From positions 2,805,800 through 2,869,799 of the forward strand of contig OZ242210.1 in assembly GCA_965206315.1 (NCBI GenBank): DNA of 64,000 nucleotides, written 5' to 3'. A model generated the notes under the pieces. The model searched no databases. It was not told the DNA's origin and was given only the letters and a program-made list of their open reading frames with translations. The DNA is from Bin16 sp965206315. Lineage in GTDB: Bacteria > Chloroflexota > Dehalococcoidia > Lucifugimonadales > Australimonadaceae. Position numbers and translations under genes: made by a program. Shown piece by piece: positions 56,184 to 64,000 of the stretch. Each line of letters opens with the position of its first letter. Within the stretch, counting starts at the first letter, position 1.

Positions 56184-58268
56184 ATGAAAGCAATCAACCG
56201 CCAGTTCACAGACCTCATCAATGGCAGCAAACAATTCGTGATTCCCGTGTTCCAGCGTGACTACAGCTGGACCACCGAGGAATGCGAACAAATGTGGAAT
56301 GACATTATGAGAGCCAGCAACGATTCTCAGGAGAATAGTCACTTCATGGGGTCTATCGTCTATGTCGGCACCGAGACTGCTACTGCGACGTTCAGTACCT
56401 GGCTTGTCATTGATGGACAACAACGGCTGACAACCCTAATTCTCCTTCTCACGGCCCTCCGTGACCACATCACCGAAATAAGCACTGAGGAGAACTCCAC
56501 AGTCGGTAAGATTGACGATTATCTGAAGAACAGACATGAAGCAGGGGAAGAGAAATACAAACTAGCACTCAGAAGAGCTGATAACGCCACGCTACAAGAG
56601 CTGGTAGATGGAGGTAAGCCCAACGAAAGAGACAGTTCAATGTTGATTCTGCAAGCATATCAATGGTTTAGAGCACAGATAAAGAACTATGACCCAGAAC
56701 TTGTGTACCTTGGTATTGCACGGCTCACAATCGTAGATGTCACACTAGATCGCAATACCGACAACCCTCAGCTCGTTTTTGAGAGTCTCAACTCTACTGG
56801 CGTTGATCTCAGCCAGAGTGATTTGATTCGAAACTACCTCTTGATGGGACTGACAGAATCAGAACAGACCCGTCTCTATAATGCATATTGGGAGCGAATA
56901 GAAACTCTGTTCCGCAGAACCCACCGCAGGCTTGACCTATTTTTGCGTGATTACATCGCGTTAGCAACGCAGTCCGCGACTCAGACGCGAGAAGCCAAGA
57001 TTTACGATGCCTTCAAGGATTTCAAAGCCTCGGTCGACGACTCGCTGGAGGAACTATTGCGAAAGATGGCACGCTTCGCAGGCCACTATATGCGGGTCTC
57101 TATCGCAGCAGATTCAGAGAGCGCGGCACTCACAGAGGAATTGCGCCACGTACGTGCTCTTGCTACTACGCATATGGTGCTCGGCATGAAACTCTACGAG
57201 TGTTACAAGTGCGAGAGCCCGTCGCTGTCAGAGTCGCAATTTGTCGAAGCCTTACGCCTCATAGAGAGTTTCATAGTTCGGCGTGGCGTACTCGGCTGGC
57301 AGGCACGCGACTACTGGTCCATCTTTGCAACCATTGCACGCGAGATTGATGACAATCAGCCTTTGGAGTCATTGAAGGTCGCGCTAGCTCGCCAACGCTA
57401 TCACTTTCCCACAGACGAGCAATTCTCACGAGGAATCCAAGAGACTAACCTGTATTGGTACCGTGATCTATGCTGGCATATCCTTACACGCCTGGAGAAT
57501 GATGGTCAGAAGGAGCCTAGCCCTGTCGGTCAGTACTCAATTGAGCATATCATGCCACAAGGTATTGACCATGTCCTAGGTTGGCAAGAGATGCTTGGGG
57601 ATGGTTGGGAGGCAGCCCATCAAGAATGGATTCATCGGTTAGGCAATTTGACACTCACAGGGTACAACAGCACGCTGTCAAATAGGCTGTTCCATGAAAA
57701 GAAAACAATAGATGGAGGGTTCGATCAGAGTGCAGCACGATTAAATCAGTACGTGCGAAATCAGCAAGTATGGACTGTCACGGAAATGAATGAACGAGGA
57801 AGAAGCCTGGCGCAAATCGCACTTAACATCTGGCCTCACCATGGGGCAGATGAGGAACTCCTCCGGAAAAGAGACATTGCAGCGTTGCGTGAGAAGGCTG
57901 CTCAACGAAATGTAGATAATCTCAGGATAACCAGCGCTGCTCGTGTTTTGCTGAACACTGCACTGGCAGAGATTCGAAAAATCGGTGATGTAATAGAAGT
58001 GATTGAACGTGGCTCAGTTTGCTGTTATGGGCCCAGCTTCTTTGTCGAAATACTACCTATGAGCTACTACATTAGGTTTATATTGCCTTTGGATTTCGAC
58101 GAGGTAGATGTTCTAGAATCCCTGTATATCCATGACACGACTACTTGGTCATTCGTGCCCAATAGGGCACATACTGAATGCAACATTCTCATAGATGTAT
58201 TCGATGATGAAGACATAATGGAAGCTATGCCTGTAGTCCGAAAGGCATTTGGCATGGAAGACGAGTAG
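56184..58268 (+). CDS. gmrSD: GmrSD-type DUF262/DUF1524 type IV restriction nuclease (single-chain)
   Basis: 694 residues combining both GmrSD halves. DUF262: P-V-F-Q-R-D-Y-S-W (21-29) and V-I-D-G-Q-Q-R-L-T-T-L (75-85), a ParB-like nucleotide-binding fold. Then a helical middle part, and the DUF1524 HNH nuclease with I-E-H-I-M-P-Q (453-459) and H-R-L-G-N-L-T-L (484-491) plus N495. A C-terminal domain of about 130 residues follows. GmrSD enzymes cleave glucosylated or otherwise hypermodified phage DNA. Base composition is clearly lower in GC than all neighbours, a strong sign of recent transfer. Confidence 0.92.
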   Translation: MKAINRQFTDLINGSKQFVIPVFQRDYSWTTEECEQMWNDIMRASNDSQENSHFMGSIVYVGTETATATFSTWLVIDGQQRLTTLILLLTALRDHITEISTEENSTVGKIDDYLKNRHEAGEEKYKLALRRADNATLQELVDGGKPNERDSSMLILQAYQWFRAQIKNYDPELVYLGIARLTIVDVTLDRNTDNPQLVFESLNSTGVDLSQSDLIRNYLLMGLTESEQTRLYNAYWERIETLFRRTHRRLDLFLRDYIALATQSATQTREAKIYDAFKDFKASVDDSLEELLRKMARFAGHYMRVSIAADSESAALTEELRHVRALATTHMVLGMKLYECYKCESPSLSESQFVEALRLIESFIVRRGVLGWQARDYWSIFATIAREIDDNQPLESLKVALARQRYHFPTDEQFSRGIQETNLYWYRDLCWHILTRLENDGQKEPSPVGQYSIEHIMPQGIDHVLGWQEMLGDGWEAAHQEWIHRLGNLTLTGYNSTLSNRLFHEKKTIDGGFDQSAARLNQYVRNQQVWTVTEMNERGRSLAQIALNIWPHHGADEELLRKRDIAALREKAAQRNVDNLRITSAARVLLNTALAEIRKIGDVIEVIERGSVCCYGPSFFVEILPMSYYIRFILPLDFDEVDVLESLYIHDTTTWSFVPNRAHTECNILIDVFDDEDIMEAMPVVRKAFGMEDE

Positions 58269-58274
58269 CCCTCC

Positions 58275-59129
58275 ATGCCCGCGCCACTCCGCATACTGCC
58301 TGAGCGGCTCGTCGAGAACCTGGAGTGTGCACCGTACCAGTATGCCTTCACGTACCCGAACATCCCGCACTACTACACGCTCGCGAGGAAGTGGGCGGAC
58401 TACAAGGACGAGGTGAGCGAGGAGATCAGGTGGACCATCCGGGAGATGCGAAAGCACGACGTGATGCGTCCGTTCATGGGCAGGGAGCAATACTACCTGG
58501 ACGTGAACGGCTTCTCCTACTGGACGATGGGACCGCGCGACCAGGACGACTTCCTCATCAACCGGCAGTACTCGACGCACGGAGCATACGATTCACCGTT
58601 CGACGCCATCGCGCACCGGTACGACGACTCAGAGAAGCCCTGGTACGTCGTGAAGAACGAGCGCGAGGTGCTGTACGCGCCAGCCGCGTCATCGGGGCGA
58701 GTGCTCGACATCGGGTGCGGGACCGGGCTGCTGGCGGACTACTGCTACCGAGAGATCGACCGCGAGCGGTACGTCGGTATCGATCCGAGCGCGGGGATGC
58801 TGGCGAAGTTCGCGCTGAAGCACCCGGACTACAAGGCGGAGGCGACGCTGCTCCGGACGACGTTCGAGGACTACGAGACGCCGTTGCGGTTCGACACGAT
58901 CGTTGCAATGGCGGGGTCAGGGTCGCACGTCACGGGCGTGGATATCGTGGAGAAGGCGCGGCACCTGCTGGCACCGGGAGGTCGGGCGTACCTGACGTTC
59001 TACCGCGACCCGGCTGCGGCGTTCGAGCGGATGGGGCTCAACAGGGGGCCGGAGGTCGCGGCGACGCCGGACGGGGCGGCGGGGGATGGGGAGTACGACG
59101 TGGTGGAGGTCACGCGGGGCGGGGATTAG
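58275..59129 (+). CDS. class I SAM-dependent methyltransferase
   Basis: 284 residues. A 120-residue N-terminal region (Y-A-F-T-Y-P-N-I-P-H-Y-Y-T, F-S-Y-W-T-M-G) precedes the SAM domain with V-L-D-I-G-C-G-T-G-L-L (143-153), Y-V-G-I-D-P-S-A-G-M-L and T-I-V-A-M-A-G-S-G-S. The layout recalls small-molecule or phage-type methyltransferases; the substrate is unknown. It begins 6 bp after the GmrSD stop, so co-transcription is likely. Its GC content is high, unlike GmrSD, so the two probably did not arrive together. Confidence 0.82.
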   Translation: MPAPLRILPERLVENLECAPYQYAFTYPNIPHYYTLARKWADYKDEVSEEIRWTIREMRKHDVMRPFMGREQYYLDVNGFSYWTMGPRDQDDFLINRQYSTHGAYDSPFDAIAHRYDDSEKPWYVVKNEREVLYAPAASSGRVLDIGCGTGLLADYCYREIDRERYVGIDPSAGMLAKFALKHPDYKAEATLLRTTFEDYETPLRFDTIVAMAGSGSHVTGVDIVEKARHLLAPGGRAYLTFYRDPAAAFERMGLNRGPEVAATPDGAAGDGEYDVVEVTRGGD

Positions 59130-59404
59130 ATCCTCGTGAACAGGGCGATGAAGCCGCCGACCGTCGTGGCCCAGAGCGTTCCCAAGAGCACAAGGAGTAC
59201 GTTGAAGCGGCTGTTCATCTCCGCGCGCAGGCTGGCTTGGCCCTCATTCATCTCCGAGCGGAGGCTGCCAATCCCAGCGTGCATGTCGGCGCGCAGGCCA
59301 GCGATGGCCTGGGAGAGGTCTCCCAAGCGTTCGCTCACCTGTTCGTAGGCGCCTTCCAAGCGGCTCACACGCTGCTCCAGGTCCGTCGACGGCTGCGTTG
59401 TCAT
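59126..59404 (-). CDS. coiled-coil protein with C-terminal membrane anchor
   Basis: 92 residues from the ATG at 59404. Heptad-type helix from L-E-Q-R-V-S-R-L-E-G through L-S-Q-A-I-A-G-L-R-A-D-M, with S-L-R-S-E-M-N and S-L-R-A-E-M-N repeats, then a single C-terminal span (L-L-V-L-L-G-T-L-W-A-T-T-V-G-G-F-I-A-L-F). Such small proteins are common and unassigned; some tether complexes at membranes. It overlaps the end of the methyltransferase gene by 4 bases, tail to tail. Confidence 0.65.
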   Translation of the reverse strand: MTTQPSTDLEQRVSRLEGAYEQVSERLGDLSQAIAGLRADMHAGIGSLRSEMNEGQASLRAEMNSRFNVLLVLLGTLWATTVGGFIALFTRI

Positions 59405-59517
59405 CGGCTCGTCACTCCAAGGTAGTGTAGCACGCACGGTCAAGCTGAACCGATCGTCCTACACGCACCATAGGAAGCGACTTACCCAACGGGCAATAGG
59501 CGGATGTCACGCCTTCC

Positions 59518-60339
59518 CTAGCGGACCCCGGGGCCGCCGTGCTGCTGCTGGCCGAGGCGGTTGTAGGTCACGGGCGTCGTGACGAGCAGGCCAGCGTCGA
59601 CCGGCAGGACCACGCCGGTGACCCAGCGGGCCTCGTCGCTCGCGAGGTAGACGGCCGCCCAGCCGATGTCCCACGCGGTGCCCTCGGTGCCGAGCACGCC
59701 GGCCTCCCGCCGTATCTGGCGGAGGTCGTCGTCCATCCGTGGCGCGACCATCGGGGTGTAGACGAGGCCGGGGGCGATGCAGTTGACGCGGATGCCGTCG
59801 CGTCCGTGGTCGCCGGCCATCGACTGCGTCAGGCCGACCACGGCGGCCTTGGAGGTGGTGTACGGCGTGCTGCTGTTCGCGCGCAGGCCCGCGATGGAGG
59901 AGAGCGTGATGATGGAGCCGCCGCCGCCCTTCTTCATCTCCGGGATGGCGTACCTGGAGGTGAGGACGATGCTCTTGACGTTCACCGCCATGATGTGGTC
60001 CCACTGCTCCTCGGTGACGTCGGTCACGTCGGCGCGGGTGGAGATACCGACGTTGTTGTGGACGATGTCGAGCCGTCCGTAGCGCTCGACCGCCGTGCGC
60101 ACCATCGCCTCGCAGTCCGAGGCGCTCGTCACGTCGGCGGCCATGGCTGACGCCGTGCCGCCCTCCTCCTCGATCAGCCTGAGCGTCTCTTCGGCGCGGT
60201 CGAGCTCGCGGTCGACGAGCAGCACCTTTGCGCCCTCGCGTGCGAAGAGGATAGAGGCGGCCTTGCCGTTGCCGACACCGGGGCCGCTTGACCCCGCGCC
60301 CGTTACGATCGCCACCTTGCCTGCGAGCCTGTCTGCCAC
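59518..60339 (-). CDS. short-chain dehydrogenase/reductase (SDR)
   Basis: 273 residues from a GTG at 60339, 4 nt after GAGGAGGAG; an ATG upstream lies in the preceding gene. T-G-A-G-S-S-G-P-G (13-21) is the cofactor loop, D43 (L-V-D-R-E) suggests NAD, N-N-V-G (95-98) replaces N-N-A-G, and S147/S148 with Y160-x-x-x-K164 complete the active site. The C-terminus has an unusual extra Gln/Gly tail (G-Q-Q-Q-H-G-G-P). It follows a 71-residue gene by one base and precedes no other gene for over 100 bp. Confidence 0.9.
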   Translation of the reverse strand: MADRLAGKVAIVTGAGSSGPGVGNGKAASILFAREGAKVLLVDRELDRAEETLRLIEEEGGTASAMAADVTSASDCEAMVRTAVERYGRLDIVHNNVGISTRADVTDVTEEQWDHIMAVNVKSIVLTSRYAIPEMKKGGGGSIITLSSIAGLRANSSTPYTTSKAAVVGLTQSMAGDHGRDGIRVNCIAPGLVYTPMVAPRMDDDLRQIRREAGVLGTEGTAWDIGWAAVYLASDEARWVTGVVLPVDAGLLVTTPVTYNRLGQQQHGGPGVR

Positions 60340-60340
60340 G

Positions 60341-60556
60341 CTACTCCTCCTCTGGATCGCCGTCGTCACCGGCGAGGCCGCTCACCATGGGATGCCCCGC
60401 GAGCAGGCCGGACATCTCCGTGACGCGACCTTCGAATATCTTGCCCTCGATCGCGGACTCGACCTGCGCGTACCAGCCGTCGGCCAGCTTGAAGAGCTTG
60501 ATGGTGAGGTGACCGTCGCGCACGACGATCTCGTCTGCCGCTTCCGGCCACCGCAT
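60341..60556 (-). CDS. small hypothetical protein upstream of SDR
   Basis: 71 residues from an ATG about 8 nt after GGAGG. V-V-R-D-G-H-L-T-I-K-L-F-K-L-A-D-G-W-Y-A and I-E-G-K-I-F-E-G-R-V-T-E-M suggest a small beta-rich protein. It ends one base before the SDR start, so the two are translated from one mRNA. No family recognised. Confidence 0.6.
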   Translation of the reverse strand: MRWPEAADEIVVRDGHLTIKLFKLADGWYAQVESAIEGKIFEGRVTEMSGLLAGHPMVSGLAGDDGDPEEE

Positions 60557-60859
60557 AGCGGGCCTCCATTCGCTGCGGCGCATCTTCTGTTACGCGCGGC
60601 GTCAGTGCAAGCAGAGGGGGATGGCCGTGAGAGGGGGTAACGCCGTCTGAGGATGCTACGCGCTAAAGCGCGGGCTGCGCTCCGCTCTGCATGACAGAAC
60701 CCCGCGCCACCCCGGGCCCCAGAGGGCCCTCACCCACGCGCTGAAGCGCGTTGCCCTCTCCCCCAGGAGAGGGAGCAGACAACCCCCACACGCACCACCG
60801 CTCCGAGTACCCTCACCCTAGCCCTCTCCCCTTGTAGGGAGAGGGGATCAAGCCGGCAC
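60557..60859. other. intergenic region filled with dispersed repeats
   Basis: About 300 bp without a gene. It holds the GAGGATGCTACGCGCTAAAG copy at 60653-60706, then an inverted GAGGGCCCTCACCCACGCGC repeat to 60777, then CCCTCTCCCCTTGTAGGGAG to 60846, immediately after the oxygenase 7 stop codon on the other strand. Confidence 0.7.
60653..60777. repeat. dispersed repeats: GCGCTAAAGCGCG copy and inverted CTCTCC/GAGGG copy
   Basis: The first part matches 54917 (GAGGATGCT, CGCGCTAAAGCGCGGGCT, GCATGACAG). The second, GAGGGCCCTCACCCACGCGC through CCCTCTCCCCCAGGAGAGGG, is the inverse of the 181-236 family. Confidence 0.7.
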
Positions 60860-62125
60860 TTACGCGAAGTTGGCGTCGATCTCCGGAGCGAGTTGCGCCT
60901 CGATGAGCGGCTTGAGGTTCGGCTTGTCGCGGAAGGGGCCCCCGGTGACGTCGTAGCCAGGGTAGTAGGAGTGCTCCTGCGGCAGGACGATGACGCCCTT
61001 GTCCTCGCGGTGAACGTTCATCGGCTCGCCGCCGTCCTCGACTATCTGCATCTGCTCCTCGAGCACCTTGCGGTAGAGGATGATGCCGACGTCCGTGACG
61101 CCCAGCGCCTCGGTCGTGCGGTCGCTGATGGGACCCTGCATGATCCATGCCGCCTGGTCCTGGCCGAGCACCCAGTCGGCACGGATGCGCCCGTCGTTCT
61201 TGAACACGTTCTCGTACTTGTACGGAACCTCGGCCTGCTCGACGACCTCGCCTATCTCCGGCACGCGGATGCGCAGGACGATGTGGTACGTGTGGGTGTC
61301 GTCCATCGGCGTGCGCATCTGGAAGCCGTGGTTGCGCTGCTGACCGACCCGGAGGATGTTCGGGAAGAGCACCGGGTGTCCGATGCGCCACCACTCGTTC
61401 TCCTCGGTGTCGCCCTGCATCAGGCGGCGCTTGATGACGCCGTACTCGAAGCGGTCGAACCCGACCTTCACCTCGTGGCGGCCCCGAGCGCCCTCGCCCT
61501 GCATCTGCTTCTTCCACGCCTCGCGCTCTTCCGGTGGCTTCTCCATGCCGAGCACATAGGAGCCCCAGTAGTTGTGGAGCCACTCGAAGTGGACGGGATC
61601 GAGCGAGTTGTCCATGCACTGCAGCCAGTTGCATGGCAGCTCCATCGCGACGACCCAGCGCTCGACGCCCTCCCACTCGAGGAGGTCCCAGCGCGGGAGC
61701 ATGGGGGCCGGCGCAGGCCCCATGTACGCCCATACGATGCCGGCTTTCTCCTGCACGGGGTAGGCCTTGATGCGCACCTTATCCTTGAACTTGGAGCCCT
61801 CCGGCTCCGATGGCTGGTCCATGCACTGGCCGGTCTCGTTGAAGATCCAGCCGTGGTAGGCGCAGCGGATGCCGTTCTCCTCGGGGATGCCGTAGGAGAG
61901 GTTCGCCTTGCGGTGCGCGCACGACGGCTCGATGAGTCCGAGCGTGCCCTTCGCGTCGCGGTAGAGGACGAGGTCCTCGCCGAGGATGCGCACCTCTTTC
62001 GTGGGGTTGTCGGCGTTCAGTTCGGCGGCTGGGGCGATGGGGTGCCAGTAGCGGCGCATGAGTTCGCCCATCGGCGTGCCCGGCCCGACCCGTGTGAGAC
62101 GCTGGTTCTGTGCTGCCGTGAGCAT
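60860..62125 (-). CDS. Rieske oxygenase alpha subunit (paralogue 7)
   Basis: 421 residues. Rieske ligands C69/H71 and C88/H91 (S-C-A-H-R-K-A-N-L-S-Y-G, I-R-C-A-Y-H-G-W); catalytic D-N-S-L-D-P-V-H-F-E-W-L-H. It is the closest relative of paralogue 6, with an extra charged loop after the iron site (K-P-P-E-E-R-E-A-W-K-K-Q-M-Q). It lies 86 bp after a Pht4-like dehydrogenase gene and downstream of a gentisate dioxygenase-like gene on the same strand: ring cleavage, dehydrogenase and oxygenase in one direction. Substrate unknown. Confidence 0.92.
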   Translation of the reverse strand: MLTAAQNQRLTRVGPGTPMGELMRRYWHPIAPAAELNADNPTKEVRILGEDLVLYRDAKGTLGLIEPSCAHRKANLSYGIPEENGIRCAYHGWIFNETGQCMDQPSEPEGSKFKDKVRIKAYPVQEKAGIVWAYMGPAPAPMLPRWDLLEWEGVERWVVAMELPCNWLQCMDNSLDPVHFEWLHNYWGSYVLGMEKPPEEREAWKKQMQGEGARGRHEVKVGFDRFEYGVIKRRLMQGDTEENEWWRIGHPVLFPNILRVGQQRNHGFQMRTPMDDTHTYHIVLRIRVPEIGEVVEQAEVPYKYENVFKNDGRIRADWVLGQDQAAWIMQGPISDRTTEALGVTDVGIILYRKVLEEQMQIVEDGGEPMNVHREDKGVIVLPQEHSYYPGYDVTGGPFRDKPNLKPLIEAQLAPEIDANFA

Positions 62126-62211
62126 CCGTCACACCTCCGTTGGTGAGGTCGTTCGTCCTTCTGTGCTAATGATACTCCCGCGACGCAAGGGGTTACCTGC
62201 GCCCTGCGGGA

Positions 62212-63450
62212 TCAGAGGCCGTAGTCCGGCGACATCGGCACCTGGTGTGTGAGGCGCACGTCCTTGCCGGTGCGCGACGACTCCATGATGCCGGTGATGA
62301 GCTCCAGCGTCGCCATGCCCCAGAGGCCGTCGTGGTAGACGGGCGCGCCGTTCCGCACGGCGTTGTAGAGCTCCATCAGGTCTTCCCTGCCCGCGTGGTA
62401 GCGCGGGATCGTGAGCGAGCGGTCCTCGATGCCGCCGTCCTTGTAGACGTACAGCCCGTAGCGGGACTGCCGCAGGTCGCCTCGCTCACACGTCGCGATG
62501 AGGATGCCGAGGTTGGTCGGACGCCAGGGCGGGGTCTCCTTCGGCTGCTCGCGCCAGAAGCGGCGCTCGTGGTCGGAGCCGATGCGGAGCGAGTCCTTCG
62601 CCTCGAACTCGTCGCGCGTGCCATCCTTGAGTCCGGCGCGGATGCGGACGCGGTCGTCGTGGGTGTAGCCCTCGATCAGCCCCCTGCCCTGCTCGTCGCT
62701 CCACGGCACGAGGTCGGCGGTCATGGAGTAGCCGTAGCCGTTGTTGGTAACGGTGGCGGTCGCGCCGTCCTCGAACTCCATGAAGGCGGAGTAGTAGCCG
62801 ACGGCGTTGCGCTCCGGCCACCACTTGCCCGTGGTCCCGCGTATCGTGCGCACCATGCCGCCGCCGAGCACGCGCAGGCTGTCCAGCTGGTGCGGCCCCT
62901 GGCGGTAGAGGACGCCGCCCCCAACGCTCTCGTCCAGCTCCTCCGGCTGGCGTGCCTGGAGCATCCAGTCCGTGAACGCCCAGTTGTTGAGCGCCTTGAG
63001 CGGCCCGAGTTCGCCAGAGAGGATGATGCGCCGCATCTCAAGGACGGGCGGGCTGAAGCCGAGCGTGTGACCGCAGAGCAGCTTCACGCCGTTCTTCACC
63101 GCCGCGTCCACCATCGCCTCGGCTTCCTGCATGTTCAGGGCCATCGGCTTCTCGGAGACGGCGTGCTTGCCCGCGTTCGCAACGAGCACGACGTGCGGGC
63201 TGTGGAAGTTGTTGGGCGTCGCGACCCACACGGCCTCGACGTCCGGGTCGGCGCAGAGCGCCTCGGCGCTGTCGTAGACGCGGGCATCCGGGAACCGCGC
63301 CTGGAAGGCCTCGCGGACGCGGGGGTTCGTGTCCGCCGCAGCCATGAGTTCTATCTCGTCCAGGCTCTCCATGCTGGGCATGATCTGCGTCGCGCCGACG
63401 CCCACGCCGATGATGCCCATCTTCAACGGTTTGGGAGAGCCTGTGGTCAT
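62212..63450 (-). CDS. Gfo/Idh/MocA-family dehydrogenase (Pht4-like), copy 2
   Basis: 412 residues. Rossmann motif G-I-I-G-V-G-V-G-A-T (12-21), A-A-A-D-T-N-P-R, and S-E-K-P-M (E100-K101-P102). The C-terminal half includes V-G-G-G-V-L-Y-R-Q-G-P-H-Q-L-D. Both it and copy 1 share the R-x-G-P-x-Q-x-D signature and T-x-V/I-T-x-x-G-Y-G, and are therefore true paralogues. Between a gentisate dioxygenase-like gene and a Rieske oxygenase it fits a cis-diol dehydrogenase role, which is inference. Confidence 0.87.
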   Translation of the reverse strand: MTTGSPKPLKMGIIGVGVGATQIMPSMESLDEIELMAAADTNPRVREAFQARFPDARVYDSAEALCADPDVEAVWVATPNNFHSPHVVLVANAGKHAVSEKPMALNMQEAEAMVDAAVKNGVKLLCGHTLGFSPPVLEMRRIILSGELGPLKALNNWAFTDWMLQARQPEELDESVGGGVLYRQGPHQLDSLRVLGGGMVRTIRGTTGKWWPERNAVGYYSAFMEFEDGATATVTNNGYGYSMTADLVPWSDEQGRGLIEGYTHDDRVRIRAGLKDGTRDEFEAKDSLRIGSDHERRFWREQPKETPPWRPTNLGILIATCERGDLRQSRYGLYVYKDGGIEDRSLTIPRYHAGREDLMELYNAVRNGAPVYHDGLWGMATLELITGIMESSRTGKDVRLTHQVPMSPDYGL

Positions 63451-63470
63451 GGTTCGCTCCTTCCGGTTCC

Positions 63471-64000
63471 CTATCCGATGGCGCCGACGACTTCCTGGCG
63501 CGCGCCCTCTTCCTCGCGGTAGAGGCCCATCGCCTCGATCACCGGCAGGTCGCTCATCGAGAAGAGCACCGCGTCGTCGGACGAGTCGGTACCGTGCTCG
63601 TGCAGCGCCCAGGACGGCAGCACGAAGGTGTCGCCCCTCGACCAGTCGAGCCGGTTGCCGTCGATGATCGAGTAGCCCTCGCCTTTCGCGACGTGGTACA
63701 CGACGCTGGACGTGTGGCGGTGGGCGTCGGTGTGGGAGCCGGGGGCGAGGCGCTGCAGCTTGAGCGCGAGGGTCGGCATGGAGTGGCCGCCCGTCACCGG
63801 GTTGGCGTACTCCATGATGACGCCGTCGAAGGGGTCTTCCTCGCCGTAGCCGAGGAGAGCACCGTAGGCCTCGTCCCAACGGTAGGTGAGCGGAAGGGCG
63901 CCGCCCTGCACGTCTCCCAGGTCGGGGCGCATCAGGCCGTTGCCGATGGAGGCGTTCGTGAATCCGACGGGTTTGGTCACGGGCTGCACGTCCTCAGGGA
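63471..64000 (-). CDS. gentisate 1,2-dioxygenase-like bicupin, C-terminal part (runs off right edge)
   Basis: The last 176 residues are inside the window; the frame stays open to the edge. Y-A-N-P-V-T-G-G-H-S-M-P-T-L-A, T-D-A-H-R-H-T-S-S-V-V-Y-H-V-A-K-G-E-G and G-D-T-F-V-L-P-S-W-A-L-H-E-H match the C-terminal cupin of gentisate/1-hydroxy-2-naphthoate dioxygenases. The end, S-D-L-P-V-I-E-A-M-G-L-Y-R-E-E, is nearly a signature. These enzymes cleave the ring between carboxyl- and hydroxyl-bearing carbons using Fe(II). The gene lies 20 bp upstream of the dehydrogenase gene, so a catabolic operon is likely. Confidence 0.85.
   Translation of the reverse strand, partial: PEDVQPVTKPVGFTNASIGNGLMRPDLGDVQGGALPLTYRWDEAYGALLGYGEEDPFDGVIMEYANPVTGGHSMPTLALKLQRLAPGSHTDAHRHTSSVVYHVAKGEGYSIIDGNRLDWSRGDTFVLPSWALHEHGTDSSDDAVLFSMSDLPVIEAMGLYREEEGARQEVVGAIG

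Noticed and set aside
1..64000. CRISPR array
   Set aside because: The periodic repeats have 5-10-nt units with 0-5-nt spacers, far from CRISPR repeat and spacer sizes, and no cas gene is present.
1..64000. tRNA or rRNA genes
   Set aside because: No cloverleaf with the GTTCRANNC T-arm or conserved rRNA segments was noticed on either strand by reading; a covariance-model scan would settle it.

Overview
The window is a GC-rich, gene-dense bacterial chromosome segment. I see no rRNA, tRNA or CRISPR. The gene set is dominated by paralogous Rieske oxygenases, amidohydrolases, Gfo/Idh/MocA dehydrogenases, SDRs, a luciferase-like monooxygenase, a tripartite tricarboxylate transporter and lipoproteins with Thr/Pro linkers. 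This resembles an uncultured Chloroflexota (SAR202/Dehalococcoidia-like) organo-heterotroph; that assignment is inference from gene content only.

Layout. 0-3 kb: a TPP-enzyme fragment, pterin carbinolamine dehydratase, a VOC protein, a VapBC-type toxin-antitoxin pair with an operator-like repeat, and an amidohydrolase. 3-8 kb: a Thr/Pro-linker lipoprotein and a McrBC type IV restriction system. 8-16 kb: a thiolase/DUF35 pair, a DUF433/DUF5615 module, SDR, homocysteine methyltransferase-like and arsM genes, a decayed tandem duplication behind arsM, and a second amidohydrolase. 16-25 kb: aldolase, four Rieske oxygenases with two orphan genes between them, and an ornithine cyclodeaminase-like protein. 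25-38 kb: two copies of a bicupin + EutA-like ATPase pair, separated by an IS481-type element, a truncated dienelactone hydrolase, an aminomutase-like PLP enzyme, a Pht5-like protein and a gamma-glutamyltransferase. 38-46 kb: tripartite transporter (TctA-TctB fusion and TctC) with a divergent regulator, then an MFS/LLM/enoyl-CoA hydratase operon. 46-55 kb: a fifth and sixth Rieske oxygenase, a Pht4-like dehydrogenase, Zn-alcohol dehydrogenase, and CoxS/CoxM without CoxL. 55-59 kb: accessory DNA with an HTH pair, a low-GC GmrSD-like nuclease and a methyltransferase. 59-64 kb: SDR, a seventh Rieske oxygenase, a second Pht4-like dehydrogenase and a gentisate dioxygenase-like protein running off the right edge.

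How the genes may work together. Seven oxygenase alpha subunits, two Pht4-like dehydrogenases, a Pht5-like decarboxylase homologue, a gentisate dioxygenase-like cupin, ring-fission-type hydrolases and a carboxylate transporter suggest oxidation of diverse aromatic or other recalcitrant carboxylates. No oxygenase reductase or ferredoxin is encoded here, so electrons must come from elsewhere.

The two least explained structures are (1) the duplicated bicupin/EutA-like pair without ethanolamine ammonia-lyase genes and (2) clusters of short direct repeats with about 10-bp period, all lying in intergenic regions between divergently transcribed genes. Dispersed palindromic repeat families occupy most other gaps.
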